From NCBI GenBank assembly GCA_002708715.1, contig PAPB01000039.1, positions 41,195 to 105,194 on the forward strand: 64,000 bases of DNA, written 5' to 3'. A program made the position numbers and the translations under genes. The notes beneath the pieces are model-generated. The model was not told the DNA's origin. It saw nothing but the letters and a program-made list of their open reading frames with translations, and made no database searches. Every line of letters starts with the position of its first letter. Position 1 is the first letter of the stretch. Below are positions 53,803 to 62,915 of the stretch, piece after piece. Source of the stretch: Fidelibacterota bacterium. Its GTDB lineage: Bacteria > Fidelibacterota > Marinisomatia > Marinisomatales > UBA1611.

Positions 53803-53875
53803 GCGAGAGTAGCTCAGCTGGTAGAGCATCACGTTGCCAACGTGAGGGTCGCGAGTTCGAATCTCGTCTCTCGCT
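53803..53875 (+). tRNA. tRNA-Gly (anticodon GCC)
   Basis: The acceptor stem GCGAGAG (53803-53809) pairs with CTCTCGC (53868-53874), with discriminator T at 53875. The anticodon stem TCACG / CGTGA encloses loop TTGCCAA with anticodon GCC at 53836-53838. The T arm is CGAGTTCGAATCTCG. No CCA is encoded. Length is 73 nt. Confidence 0.97.
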
Positions 53876-54138
53876 CACACTTTAGCCCTCTATTAATTAG
53901 GGGGCTACTACTATACTCACTATCTATCCCCAATTAATGTCATCCTATTTAAGTTTATTGTAAGCAATTGGTAGAATTAGCATATTAGCATTTTTTATTA
54001 TACCAATGATATAATAAAAAAAATCTAATTATCAAACTTTATTTCTTATTAGTATTAAACCATTTGATTGTAGCTCAATTATTTCTGTATATTTTTTGAG
54101 CGTTTTAAGCGTTTTAAGCGTTTTATAAAATATTGAAT
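53876..54138 (+). other. Intergenic region with hairpin and 9-bp tandem repeat
   Basis: This 263-base region follows tRNA-Gly. A 10-bp hairpin (53883-53892 / 53898-53907, one T-G pair) could aid tRNA 3' processing or termination, though no T run follows it. The rest is AT-rich, then GCGTTTTA(A) repeats from 54100. I see no other gene in it. Confidence 0.45.
54100..54126 (+). repeat. Three-copy 9-bp tandem repeat GCGTTTTAA
   Basis: GCGTTTTAA occurs at 54100-54108 and 54109-54117, with a third copy (GCGTTTTAT) at 54118-54126. It ends 12 bases before the ATG of the TonB-like gene, so it lies in its promoter or leader. Slipped-strand repeats can vary in copy number, and iterons can bind proteins, but three copies is a small array. 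Confidence 0.75.
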
Positions 54139-54384
54139 ATGTATTTAAAACCAATTAGAATAAATTACGAGAAAGCAGGGTTTTGTATCTTGGAATTTAG
54201 TGTTTCTTCAGCTGGAGTGGTTAATAATCCAAGCGTTGTATGGTCTACTGGCAGTGGGTTTGAGGATACCGCATTTTTGATATTAAGTAGTATGAAACAA
54301 AAAGTTTCACCTTTTTTTCAGGATCTAAATTCTAAAAAATTGCGTCTTCCCATATATTTTAACAATTTCACGAATATGAATTAG
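54139..54384 (+). CDS. Stand-alone TonB C-terminal-like domain
   Basis: I use ATG 54139 (81 residues) rather than TTG 54133. PIRINYEKAGFCILEFSVSSAGVVNNPSVVWSTGSGFEDTAFLILSSM matches the TonB_C pattern in which a beta strand, a hairpin and a helix precede the outer-membrane contact. There is no TM or Pro-rich linker, which normal TonB has, so this is either a fragment of a larger gene or an adaptor domain. I saw no missing N-terminal part upstream in other frames. Confidence 0.6.
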   Translation: MYLKPIRINYEKAGFCILEFSVSSAGVVNNPSVVWSTGSGFEDTAFLILSSMKQKVSPFFQDLNSKKLRLPIYFNNFTNMN

Positions 54385-54549
54385 GATGCGTTAAAAATTG
54401 ATGAATAGTAGTTAAGATTAACTATATACCAAAATTTGGTATTATTCTTAGTATTTTAAGGATATTTTAATACTTTTTTAAATGAGTTTTAATCATGAGA
54501 AATGTTAAAATTTATACATTCATTAACTAATAATATGGAGAAATAGCAT

Positions 54550-55086
54550 ATGAAATTGTCTTTGAAAATTCTTCCTCTATTATCGATATTCTTTTTTAAT
54601 TGTGTAAATATCACACAATTTATTGATGTTGATGATATGTTGTTGGTCAAAGCTGGTGCTACAAAGCAGCAACTTTTAACAACAATTGGAAAACCTTCTA
54701 TGGTGAGGGCGGGGTTACGATTAAAAAATAATGATGTTCATGAAGTTTGGTTCTATAAAGTAAGAAAAAGCTTAACAAAACAAGTGTTAGATTTCAACAG
54801 ACTCTTACCAGCTTTTATTCTTCCTGGAATGAAACCTAAAAAAGACTTCAAAGGAAACGGTTGGTCTGGAAAACAAATGTATGGTTTTATGTTTAAAAAT
54901 GACAAACTATACAAATGGGGTTTTGCAGGAGATGATTGGGTTGACTTTGAAGAAGTAGATGGTGAATATTTAGGTCCACATAGTGGTGGCGGTGGCGGTA
55001 GCTCGCCTATAGCAGCAGCTGCTGGTGGCGGCGGTTTGATCAAAGGAATATTATCTAAGATTCCAGTTATTGGATCAATGTTTTAG
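54550..55086 (+). CDS. BamE/SmpA-like lipoprotein with Gly-rich tail
   Basis: The 178-residue lipoprotein (signal ending FFFNC, Cys18) has a small BamE-like core (AGATKQQLLTTIGKPSMVRAG, then a hydrophobic beta region KQMYGFMFKNDKLYKWGF) and a glycine/alanine-rich tail (HSGGGGGSS, AAAAGGGGLIKGIL). SmpA/BamE-like proteins assist the BAM complex, but the tail is atypical and the match is modest. The gene ends in a strong terminator at 55115-55143. Confidence 0.6.
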   Translation: MKLSLKILPLLSIFFFNCVNITQFIDVDDMLLVKAGATKQQLLTTIGKPSMVRAGLRLKNNDVHEVWFYKVRKSLTKQVLDFNRLLPAFILPGMKPKKDFKGNGWSGKQMYGFMFKNDKLYKWGFAGDDWVDFEEVDGEYLGPHSGGGGGSSPIAAAAGGGGLIKGILSKIPVIGSMF

Positions 55087-55114
55087 ATATTATTTTTAAT
55101 CATTAAAATATAAT

Positions 55115-55143
55115 AAAACAGCCTCAACTTTTGAGGCTGTTTT
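55115..55143. terminator. Bidirectional Rho-independent terminator
   Basis: A perfect 13-bp inverted repeat AAAACAGCCTCAA / TTGAGGCTGTTTT with loop CTT lies between the converging BamE-like gene (ending 55086) and Ig-repeat gene (ending 55160). Flanking T and A tails suit termination on both strands. Confidence 0.92.
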
Positions 55144-55159
55144 ATTATATGCATTATAA

Positions 55160-57004
55160 TTAAGGATTATTAATGTTAATTAATACTGGCTGCGCGTAAC
55201 TTGCATTACCAGCTTGATCTTCTGCAGTCATCGTTATAATGTGCTCTATATTGTTTTCTAATAGGAGTGTATTTAATTCAAAGCTATAGGGTGTATCATT
55301 AAAGGTAGATATTAATTCTGCATTTATAAAAAATTGTACTTCACTAACAATATAATTATCTGAAGCAAATCCTGAAACTGTTATTGTATCGCTTAGTGTT
55401 TGTCCAGATATTGGAGACAAAATAGAAGCAAAAGGAAATTCTAAATCTTCATTCGGTATTGGATTGTTATTTACCATGACAATGATACTATGATTTGTAA
55501 AATTACTATCTAAATCAAAAATTGTAATTGATAATAAATGTTCTTGATCTTCACTGTAAGCTAGTGTGTTCCATGCATATTGAAATGGATCTTCATAGTC
55601 AATATATTCTGTGATATTATTAATATTAAATTGGACATTGGAGATACCAATATTATCATTTACAGTAGCTTGTATTAAAATTGTATCGCTTACTACTTGA
55701 CCTGCATAAGGATAAATGATTGCTCCAGTAGGAATCTCATCATCTAGATTATTAACAAATACAGTAATGGGAGAGGTTTGTGATTGATTGCCACTTATAT
55801 CAAAGGCTTTAGCATACCATGTATGTTCAGAGTCCTCTTGTTCTGATTCGGTATCCCAAGAATATGAATAGTTAAATGAACTATCGATGTGCACTAAACT
55901 ATAATTATGATAGAATTCTACTTTGTCTATACTATCGTTATCTGTTGTTATTGTTAATATTTCTATAGCACCTGATACGGTTTGATTTGCAGCTGGTTCG
56001 TAAATAATAATATTTGGTGCAATGAGGTCAGGGTTAGGTATATTATTAACATGTACTGTAATAGGGTATAGCGATACCATATTCTCTGATGCATCTATTA
56101 TATCAATATTAATGGTGTGATCTTGGTCTTCTTCTTCTGGAGTAGTATCCCATGAATATATATATGGAGCAATACTATCTGTTGATTTTAAGATACCATT
56201 TATTATGAATTTTACATTGGCTATTCCAATATTATCATATGCATTTACTTCGATATCAACAAAACCATTTACGATAGAACCCGCAGGGGGAAAAACAATA
56301 GTGCCTTGAGGATTTAAAATATCAGGAGCATCTATATTATTAACTGTAACGCTAATAGGACCAGCTATGTCATAATTATTTGAGTGGTCAATAATTTTCG
56401 CATAAATAGTATTAATATTATCTTCATTAGCTGTATTTGTATTCCAATTAAAATGATAATGGCCATCTAATTGAGAAGGTTCATAAAAGGTCGTTATGCT
56501 ATCACCATTGATAAACAAATCAATATAGGCAATATCATCATTATCTTCAGCTTGTAGAGTGATTTTAATAGTCCCATTTACAATCTGTCCTGTAGAAGGA
56601 AATAGGAATAACCCATTAGGCTTTATATTATCCTGATTATTAATAAAAACCTGAATGCTTTCTGAAGAAGTTAAGTTCCCTGCTGAGTCTTTTGCCGTAG
56701 CCCGAATGGTGTAATATTCATCTTCAGCATGTAAAAGAGTATTCCATTGATGCTCATAGGGACCATTTTGATTTTCGAATATTGTTGAATCATTAATATA
56801 TAGTATTACTTTATCTAATTTGATATTATCAAAAGCATATGCTGTAACTTTTATTGTATCGAATACAGTAGCTTGATTAGCTGGATATGTTATATGAATA
56901 ATTGGGGGAGTATTATCTAAAACCTTTTCATTATCCATATCAATATTATCACAAGTGAAAAATAAAAATATGCATGGTAGGATTGTTATTATTAATTTTT
57001 TCAT
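55160..57004 (-). CDS. Ig-like repeat lipoprotein 1 (six domains)
   Basis: The 614-residue protein has a lipoprotein signal (MKKLIITILPCIFLFFTC; Cys near 18) and six tandem repeats of about 95 residues. Each opens with the (P)xG.I..P..G..V.G.I.I.....DN..I..V.F.IN consensus, typical of bacterial Ig-like/CBM-fold domains (Big_17 type). DN and NN turn motifs recur. Such modules act as a long rigid stalk and may bind ligands. No enzyme domain is visible. It overlaps the second Ig protein by 4 bases on the minus strand and ends facing a bidirectional terminator. Confidence 0.88.
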   Translation of the reverse strand: MKKLIITILPCIFLFFTCDNIDMDNEKVLDNTPPIIHITYPANQATVFDTIKVTAYAFDNIKLDKVILYINDSTIFENQNGPYEHQWNTLLHAEDEYYTIRATAKDSAGNLTSSESIQVFINNQDNIKPNGLFLFPSTGQIVNGTIKITLQAEDNDDIAYIDLFINGDSITTFYEPSQLDGHYHFNWNTNTANEDNINTIYAKIIDHSNNYDIAGPISVTVNNIDAPDILNPQGTIVFPPAGSIVNGFVDIEVNAYDNIGIANVKFIINGILKSTDSIAPYIYSWDTTPEEEDQDHTINIDIIDASENMVSLYPITVHVNNIPNPDLIAPNIIIYEPAANQTVSGAIEILTITTDNDSIDKVEFYHNYSLVHIDSSFNYSYSWDTESEQEDSEHTWYAKAFDISGNQSQTSPITVFVNNLDDEIPTGAIIYPYAGQVVSDTILIQATVNDNIGISNVQFNINNITEYIDYEDPFQYAWNTLAYSEDQEHLLSITIFDLDSNFTNHSIIVMVNNNPIPNEDLEFPFASILSPISGQTLSDTITVSGFASDNYIVSEVQFFINAELISTFNDTPYSFELNTLLLENNIEHIITMTAEDQAGNASYAQPVLININNP

Positions 57005-58929
57005 TCGTTAAAAACGGTTACAAGAATTGGTTGTAATAGAATTGTATGATTGGCGTTGTCTGATACTTTTGCTGAAAGTGTATGCTCAGTATTATTTGAT
57101 TCAACCGTTGTATCCCAAGGAAATTGATAGGGGTATTCAGAATCAGTATAAACATTATTCCCATTTATATAGAATTCAACATTACTAATGCCATAATTAT
57201 CTTGAGCAAGAACTGTAAATTGCACAGTACCACTTACAGTTTGACCAGAAATAGGATTAGATATAGTCCCTGTAGGAGGACTAATGTCATTTATATAATT
57301 ATCTATAAAAACAACTATTGGCAAAACATAAAATAAATTATCAGATGAGTCTGATATTACGCCTCCAATTACATGATAAGCATCTTCTGTTTCAAGAGTT
57401 GTATTCCAATTAGAAATATATGGAAAAGTGGTAATTGTATCTATGGCATTACCATTAATAGTAGGAATAACATTTTTAATGTTTTCATTATCATATGCTG
57501 AAAATTGGATTTCTACATTGCCTTCTAAAATTTGGCCAGGAAAGGGATTTAGAATTTGTCCTGATGGTTGAATGTTATCAAAATTATTTACTATAATTGT
57601 AATTGGTTGAGCTAAACTACAATTCCCAAAGTTATCACAACTGGCAATGGCTATTGTATGCTCAGAATCTTCAGAAACTAATTCTGAATCCCAGGAATAG
57701 TTAAATGGTTCTTCGTTATCAATATGTTCTTCATTCCCATCGATAAAAAAGATTACATATGCAACTCCACTATTATCTGTTGAATGTGCTTCAATATTGA
57801 CTGTACCAGAAATAGTTTGTCCAGCTGCAGGATAAAATATACTTGCTGTTGGAGGAGTTATATCTGGATCGATTGTATTATTAACAAAAACAGATATTGG
57901 ATTTAGTGGAGTCTCATTTCCAACTGAATCTATAACAATGGCACTTATTGTGTGTTGAGTATCTTCAGTAACCGTTAGTGTATTCCATAAGTATGCATAC
58001 GGACTTATACTTATTGTTTCCATATATTGACCATTAATAGAAAATGCTACACCACCCATAGCCACATTATCGTTTGCATTAACAATAATGGGCACGGTAC
58101 CATTTACTGTTAAACCCGCTGGAGGACTGACAATTGTTCCAGTTGGTGGAATTGGATCATAAACAACTCCATTATTAACTGTAACTCCAGTCGGTGGAAT
58201 GATAGAGGAATTGTTATTCAAGTCAAAGACTGTTACTCTAATGGAATGGTAGCCATCATTAACTAATTCAGTATTCCAGGTGTATAGATAGGCATGGAAG
58301 TAAGTTTCATTACCAAATTGATCCAATTCAGTAATTAAGTTAGTAGAAGGACGAATAGCTTCTAATCGATCATCAATATAGAAATTTACGCTTGTAATAC
58401 TATCGTTATCCGATGCTATTACTGTTATATCTGTATTGCCACTTATAGACTGGCCTTGGAATGGGTAAAGGATAAAGGCATGCGGATCTTCATTATCTAT
58501 GTTATCTATTCTACTTCTTATCGGTGCTGTTGCAAAGTTATTACCAGAATTATCGTAGGCAATAATGGATAAATAGTGATATTGATCTTCTTCATATTTA
58601 TAAATTAAAGAATCTGATGAATCAATCAATTGTTCAGTATTCCATCTATAGGTATAAAAGCCACTGGAATTAGCTATCGAATCCGTAAATGTTTTTTGTT
58701 GGTTTAAATAGAATTCAACATATGCTATCTCTTCGTTATCAGTGACTCTAGCTTGGATCATTATTTCACCTGAAACGATTTCACCATCCGCGGGATATAA
58801 TATTAATGCCTGTGGAGGAATGGTGTCAAGCGTAGCATCTTGAACAGATTTATCGCAAGAATAAAAAATAACTAATGAGAGTATTATGTGAAAATAGTAT
58901 TTATTAGTTGAATTATGTTTCATGGTCAT
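57001..58929 (-). CDS. Ig-like repeat lipoprotein 2 (six domains)
   Basis: The 642-residue protein mirrors its downstream neighbour: a lipoprotein signal (LVIFYSCDKS, Cys about 26) and six Ig-like repeats with the same consensus (e.g. PPTGTIVSPPAGLTVNG, PPTASIFYPAAGQTISG, PPTGTISNPISGQTVSG). There are no PNPFN tail or enzymatic motifs. Start at 58929, with a second ATG at 58923. The two genes look like a recent duplication of a multi-domain lipoprotein and are translated in coupled fashion (ATGA at 57001-57004). An upstream secreted protein (58933) lies 3 bases away. Confidence 0.88.
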   Translation of the reverse strand: MTMKHNSTNKYYFHIILSLVIFYSCDKSVQDATLDTIPPQALILYPADGEIVSGEIMIQARVTDNEEIAYVEFYLNQQKTFTDSIANSSGFYTYRWNTEQLIDSSDSLIYKYEEDQYHYLSIIAYDNSGNNFATAPIRSRIDNIDNEDPHAFILYPFQGQSISGNTDITVIASDNDSITSVNFYIDDRLEAIRPSTNLITELDQFGNETYFHAYLYTWNTELVNDGYHSIRVTVFDLNNNSSIIPPTGVTVNNGVVYDPIPPTGTIVSPPAGLTVNGTVPIIVNANDNVAMGGVAFSINGQYMETISISPYAYLWNTLTVTEDTQHTISAIVIDSVGNETPLNPISVFVNNTIDPDITPPTASIFYPAAGQTISGTVNIEAHSTDNSGVAYVIFFIDGNEEHIDNEEPFNYSWDSELVSEDSEHTIAIASCDNFGNCSLAQPITIIVNNFDNIQPSGQILNPFPGQILEGNVEIQFSAYDNENIKNVIPTINGNAIDTITTFPYISNWNTTLETEDAYHVIGGVISDSSDNLFYVLPIVVFIDNYINDISPPTGTISNPISGQTVSGTVQFTVLAQDNYGISNVEFYINGNNVYTDSEYPYQFPWDTTVESNNTEHTLSAKVSDNANHTILLQPILVTVFNE

Positions 58930-58932
58930 ATC

Positions 58933-59793
58933 TTAATTTACCTTTTTACGGAGCCATCCAACTATTTTTCCACCAAATTTTGTGCTTTCAATTTTGTATA
59001 CAATCGTTTGCAATCTGGTTTTTAATATATTCTCCATAGAAAAAACATACATATTCCTGCCAAATTTTTTTTCTTTATAGACTGGCGTAAAATAAAATTT
59101 ATTTTTATTACGGATGACATCATACATCATTGATGACAATACTGAAATTGGAATTAAAGCTGTAAGCGATTCGTAAGTTGCACCTGCGTCTCTAAGCCCT
59201 ATATTTTGAATCATTGGCATTAGGTCATTAAATTGGTTGGCTAATGCTGGTATTAATCGTCTCCCGTTGCTCCATTCTGAATTTACTTCATATAATGTTG
59301 ACAGCAAAAACAATGAAAATGAATAATAAAAACCTCTCTTGACAGAGTAAGACATAATCGAATAATCTGTTTCAATTTTTTCTATTTCTAGTAATGGATA
59401 AAATTTTGATTTTGTTACATTCTTTTTAATAAAAACTTCAGGATTAATCATATCCTTGTAGAATCTAATATTAATAAAATTTACAGTATCACCGTTAAGG
59501 GTATATAATCTGCCAGTTCTATTTTCCATTCTTCGAACATTCTCTTCAAAGCTCCAGCTATAATGAAATATTCTATTTATATCATTAAAGGCATAATAGA
59601 TTTTTCTAATTTTCATGGAATCCATATCAACTGAATCTTTAGGAATATAAAAAAGATATTCATAGCCAATTGAATCAATAAAACAATCTATTGCCTCACC
59701 TTTATAATTAATAATTAAATGATTTACATCATTATTGGTTTGGTCAGACCATAAAAAAGAAATTAGAATGAATATGAACCCGTTTTGTTTCAT
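58933..59793 (-). CDS. Exported protein of unknown function, first gene of the Ig-repeat operon
   Basis: The 286-residue protein has a signal peptide (1-17). Residues 25-140 are beta-like with several Asp and Tyr, and a hydrophobic segment lies near residues 170-180, followed by a basic C terminus (WLRKKVN). No motif I recognise. It lies 3 bases from the Ig-repeat 2 gene and is transcribed in the same direction, so it is probably the operon head, possibly contributing to envelope location of the Ig proteins. That is inference from layout. Confidence 0.6.
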   Translation of the reverse strand: MKQNGFIFILISFLWSDQTNNDVNHLIINYKGEAIDCFIDSIGYEYLFYIPKDSVDMDSMKIRKIYYAFNDINRIFHYSWSFEENVRRMENRTGRLYTLNGDTVNFINIRFYKDMINPEVFIKKNVTKSKFYPLLEIEKIETDYSIMSYSVKRGFYYSFSLFLLSTLYEVNSEWSNGRRLIPALANQFNDLMPMIQNIGLRDAGATYESLTALIPISVLSSMMYDVIRNKNKFYFTPVYKEKKFGRNMYVFSMENILKTRLQTIVYKIESTKFGGKIVGWLRKKVN

Positions 59794-59816
59794 GGGTTGT
59801 AAATTAACAACCTCTT

Positions 59817-60524
59817 ATGAATGGTCAAATTTATGTATTAGTGTTCTTTTTACTTTTTAGTTTGGGAAAAACTCAGCCCAAATTGAGTTTTGATCTTGGA
59901 ATGTCCATATACCAACCTACTTTAACTGGTTACGATGAGAATGATATTTTCCCTAGCAAAAACTTTATCAATAGAAACTTTTTATATACGTGGAGTTTCT
60001 ATTACGAATTTTTTTACAATGCAAGATTAGGAATGAGCACATCTACATCATTTGATAGTAAAAATAAGATATCATTGGATAATGCATCATCTGCAGATTT
60101 TCAGCGTAGGATTACATATCGGTTCTTTCCTATAGAAACTTTTTTTCGATGGCGACCAAAAATTGAGTTGAATTTCACTCTATCACCAATTTGGGGCAGG
60201 AGTATTATTTCTTTAGAGACTGCACCTTCCCAACAGGTTGAAGATTGGAATTCTTTTTTAAGTAAATTTAACGATACTGCAGATCAGATGACCGACATGG
60301 GGGCTACGGATGCTATGACATCGAATTGGTTTGGCTATAGCAGTATGCTTGGAATTCGGTATTATATAACTTCTAGAATGGCTATTGATTTTAAAAGTGG
60401 CTTTATGAATCATAGATATGATGAAAGTAAATGGAAATTAAGAGGAGAAAAAGTAACAGGTCCAAAAATGAAGCTTGATGATTTACCAGTATTTATGCTG
60501 AAATTTTTATATGGTTTTCGATGA
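59817..60524 (+). CDS. Predicted outer-membrane beta-barrel protein
   Basis: The 235-residue protein has a signal peptide (1-18). The mature part alternates hydrophobic and polar residues with aromatic girdle-like segments (LSFDLGMSIYQP, LYTWSFYYEFFYNARLGMS, RIEFRFFP-like) and ends in LKFLYGFR with a terminal aromatic-rich strand. This fits an 8-strand outer-membrane barrel, though not a named family. Its start is divergent from the exported gene at 58933, with only 23 bases between them. It overlaps the next gene by 4 bases (ATGA). Confidence 0.6.
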   Translation: MNGQIYVLVFFLLFSLGKTQPKLSFDLGMSIYQPTLTGYDENDIFPSKNFINRNFLYTWSFYYEFFYNARLGMSTSTSFDSKNKISLDNASSADFQRRITYRFFPIETFFRWRPKIELNFTLSPIWGRSIISLETAPSQQVEDWNSFLSKFNDTADQMTDMGATDAMTSNWFGYSSMLGIRYYITSRMAIDFKSGFMNHRYDESKWKLRGEKVTGPKMKLDDLPVFMLKFLYGFR

Positions 60525-60892
60525 AACTTACAATTTTGATAACTTTTACACTCTCATTTTTATTTGGTCAGGAAAATAGTGATCAAAAAAATAATCCTTG
60601 TGCACATCCTCTGGTTCAAATTGCAAAAAATAAAGGTATTAAGTCAATCCCTATGAAAGATATTTTTAAGTATCGAAAATTAATTAAACAATGTAAAGAA
60701 AATGGCAATGAAGAATTTGTTAAACAAATATATTTAATGGACTGGGAGAGAGATTTTAAAAAATCAAAAACAATGGCGAGTTGGACTTCAACCCATGCGA
60801 TATTTGTATTCGCATCCTTCTCCTACTATTATTTTGCTAAAATATTGGATGTCCCCTATGATGTCACATTCTTTCCAAAAAATTCAGACTAA
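60521..60892 (+). CDS. Small exported protein of unknown function
   Basis: The 123-residue protein has a signal peptide (1-16) and a mature part with two Cys (HPCAHP-like start at about 25-30 and KQCKENG) and a hydrophobic stretch near residues 89-106 (TSTHAIFVFASFSYYYFA). It overlaps the barrel gene by 4 bases, so they may work together. I do not recognise it. Confidence 0.55.
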   Translation: MKLTILITFTLSFLFGQENSDQKNNPCAHPLVQIAKNKGIKSIPMKDIFKYRKLIKQCKENGNEEFVKQIYLMDWERDFKKSKTMASWTSTHAIFVFASFSYYYFAKILDVPYDVTFFPKNSD

Positions 60893-61001
60893 GATTTAAT
60901 GATTTTAAATCATCTTTTGTTTGGAGCTGTTTATTTATAAAACAGACATTAAGTTCCGTACCTTTATTTTATAGTAACTAATAAGAAAATAAGAAAATAT
61001 T

Positions 61002-62906
61002 ATGAAAAACTTTATAACAATTTGTATTTTAGTTTTTATCGGCTGTGGTGGCAATGGAGAAAAACAAAATATTTCCAACAAGACAAAAAAGGTTGTTTCT
61101 GAAAAAGATTTAACTACCAAACCTGAAGATGGAGGATATGGTTTTGAAGAAATTTCCGCCAGCTTAGGTTTTGAAACATATCAATTCACGGAAAGTGATT
61201 ATAAATATTTTGGTGATCCAGCGGCAAAGAAAGGAGGAAACCTTAAGTTTACTTTATCTCGATTTCCTGCCACATTTAGAGTTATTGGACAGCACCATAA
61301 TTACACTGAAAATTATTATATTATTGGTGATTTATGCTATGAGGGTTTAATTGGAACCCACCCAACAACATTAGAATATATCCCTGGACTGGCATCTCAC
61401 TGGAAGCTTTCTGATGATAAAATGACTTTTTGGTTTCGGATTAATCCTGATGCGCGGTGGTCAGATGGGGAAGAAGTTACAGCTGAAGATGTAGTCGCTT
61501 CCTATGATATTCGTATGGATGAAACAATTCTTATGCCCTCGACTCAGACCACTTATAGCAAAATAGAACGACCAGAGATAATTAGTAAATATATTGTTAA
61601 AGTCACATCCAAAAACTTAAATTGGAGAAATATGCTATATTTTGGCGGAATGTATATTCTTCCAGAGCATTATCTTAAAGATTTAGATGGAACTGAATTT
61701 TTAGAGCAATATAATTTTAAAATGTTGCCTGGGACTGGACCGTATATGATAATGGATGAAGATATTATTAATCAAGAATCTTATACGCTTACGCGTAGAG
61801 AGGACTGGTGGGGATCTAAACAGAAAACTAACATAAATAAATATAATTTCGATAAAATAACAATTTCTGTTGTAAAGGATAATCCTGCTCTTCAATTTGA
61901 AAAATTAAAGAAAGCAGAAGCCGATGCTATGTCAATAAGTAAACCATCAATGTGGGTAGACGAAACAGATTTTGACGCAGTTAACAATGGCTGGATACAA
62001 AAAAAGAGAGTCTTCTCAACAGCACCCGCTGGAACATGGGGTTATGCTTTTAATATGCGTAAATGGCCATTTGATGATAAGCGAGTCAGGTATGCATTTT
62101 CTTATCTATATGATCGCAAAAAATTTAATCGCGAAATATTATATAATGAGTACACACTCCAGAATTCTCTATACACTGGAAGCGAATATGAAAATTTAAA
62201 TAACAATAAGTTTGATTTTAATCCAAATAAAGCTATCAAATTATTAAAAGAGGCCGGTTACCAAAACAGGAATGAAAATGGTTTTTTATATCATAAGGAA
62301 ACAGGGAAAGTTTTAAGCTTTACCGTTGAGGTGAATAAGGCTGTCGAATATAGGATAACACCAATGCAGCAGATACTCAAAGAATATGGTATAGACATGC
62401 AAATCAAATTTATTGACTCAACAACACGCTGGAAAAACTTAATGGATAGAAATTTCACCATTGACTTTCAAGCCTGGGGGGGGCTTGTATACCCTAATCC
62501 AGAGACATCTCTTAAGTCAACTCTTGCTGATAAAAAGAATAATAATAATATAACAGGGTTTAAAAGCGACCGTGTTGATGAGTTGTTGCCGTTATATGAT
62601 ACGGAGTTTGACCATAAAAAACGTGTGCAAATAATTCAAGAAATTGATGGAATCGTTTCTGAGACAAGACCTGCTGCATGGGGCTTATCTAGGCAGCCAC
62701 CTTTACGCCTTCTTTTTTGGAATAAATTTGGTTACCCGAAATATATGATTACAAAAAACGGTGGAAGATTTGAAGATATTCTTGCTCACTGGTGGTTTGA
62801 TGACAGTAAAGAGTCAGCCTTAGAAAAAGCAATGAATGATAATACTTCGTTACCAGTCGGAGAAGTTGAACAAAAATATTGGAAAGTTGTTGATATTGAT
62901 CTTTAG
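61002..62906 (+). CDS. Extracellular solute-binding protein, family 5 (YejA-like lipoprotein)
   Basis: The 634-residue lipoprotein (lipidated Cys15 in VFIGCGG) is an SBP_bac_5 periplasmic peptide-binding protein. EYIPGLASHWKLSDDKMTFWFRINPDARWSDGEEVTAEDVVASYD is the family signature, and a YejA-like preceding block (YKYFGDPAAKKGGNLKFTLSRFPATF) is present. It is followed by a permease gene that starts 9 bases after its stop, so it is the first gene of a peptide or modified-peptide ABC importer. The natural ligand cannot be predicted. Confidence 0.92.
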   Translation: MKNFITICILVFIGCGGNGEKQNISNKTKKVVSEKDLTTKPEDGGYGFEEISASLGFETYQFTESDYKYFGDPAAKKGGNLKFTLSRFPATFRVIGQHHNYTENYYIIGDLCYEGLIGTHPTTLEYIPGLASHWKLSDDKMTFWFRINPDARWSDGEEVTAEDVVASYDIRMDETILMPSTQTTYSKIERPEIISKYIVKVTSKNLNWRNMLYFGGMYILPEHYLKDLDGTEFLEQYNFKMLPGTGPYMIMDEDIINQESYTLTRREDWWGSKQKTNINKYNFDKITISVVKDNPALQFEKLKKAEADAMSISKPSMWVDETDFDAVNNGWIQKKRVFSTAPAGTWGYAFNMRKWPFDDKRVRYAFSYLYDRKKFNREILYNEYTLQNSLYTGSEYENLNNNKFDFNPNKAIKLLKEAGYQNRNENGFLYHKETGKVLSFTVEVNKAVEYRITPMQQILKEYGIDMQIKFIDSTTRWKNLMDRNFTIDFQAWGGLVYPNPETSLKSTLADKKNNNNITGFKSDRVDELLPLYDTEFDHKKRVQIIQEIDGIVSETRPAAWGLSRQPPLRLLFWNKFGYPKYMITKNGGRFEDILAHWWFDDSKESALEKAMNDNTSLPVGEVEQKYWKVVDIDL

Positions 62907-62915
62907 AGTTTAACG

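Noticed and set aside
54753..55043. Minus-strand Pro-rich frame opposite the Gly-rich tail
   Set aside because: It is a shadow of the BamE-like gene: Gly codons read as Pro on the complement; no ribosome-binding site or motif.
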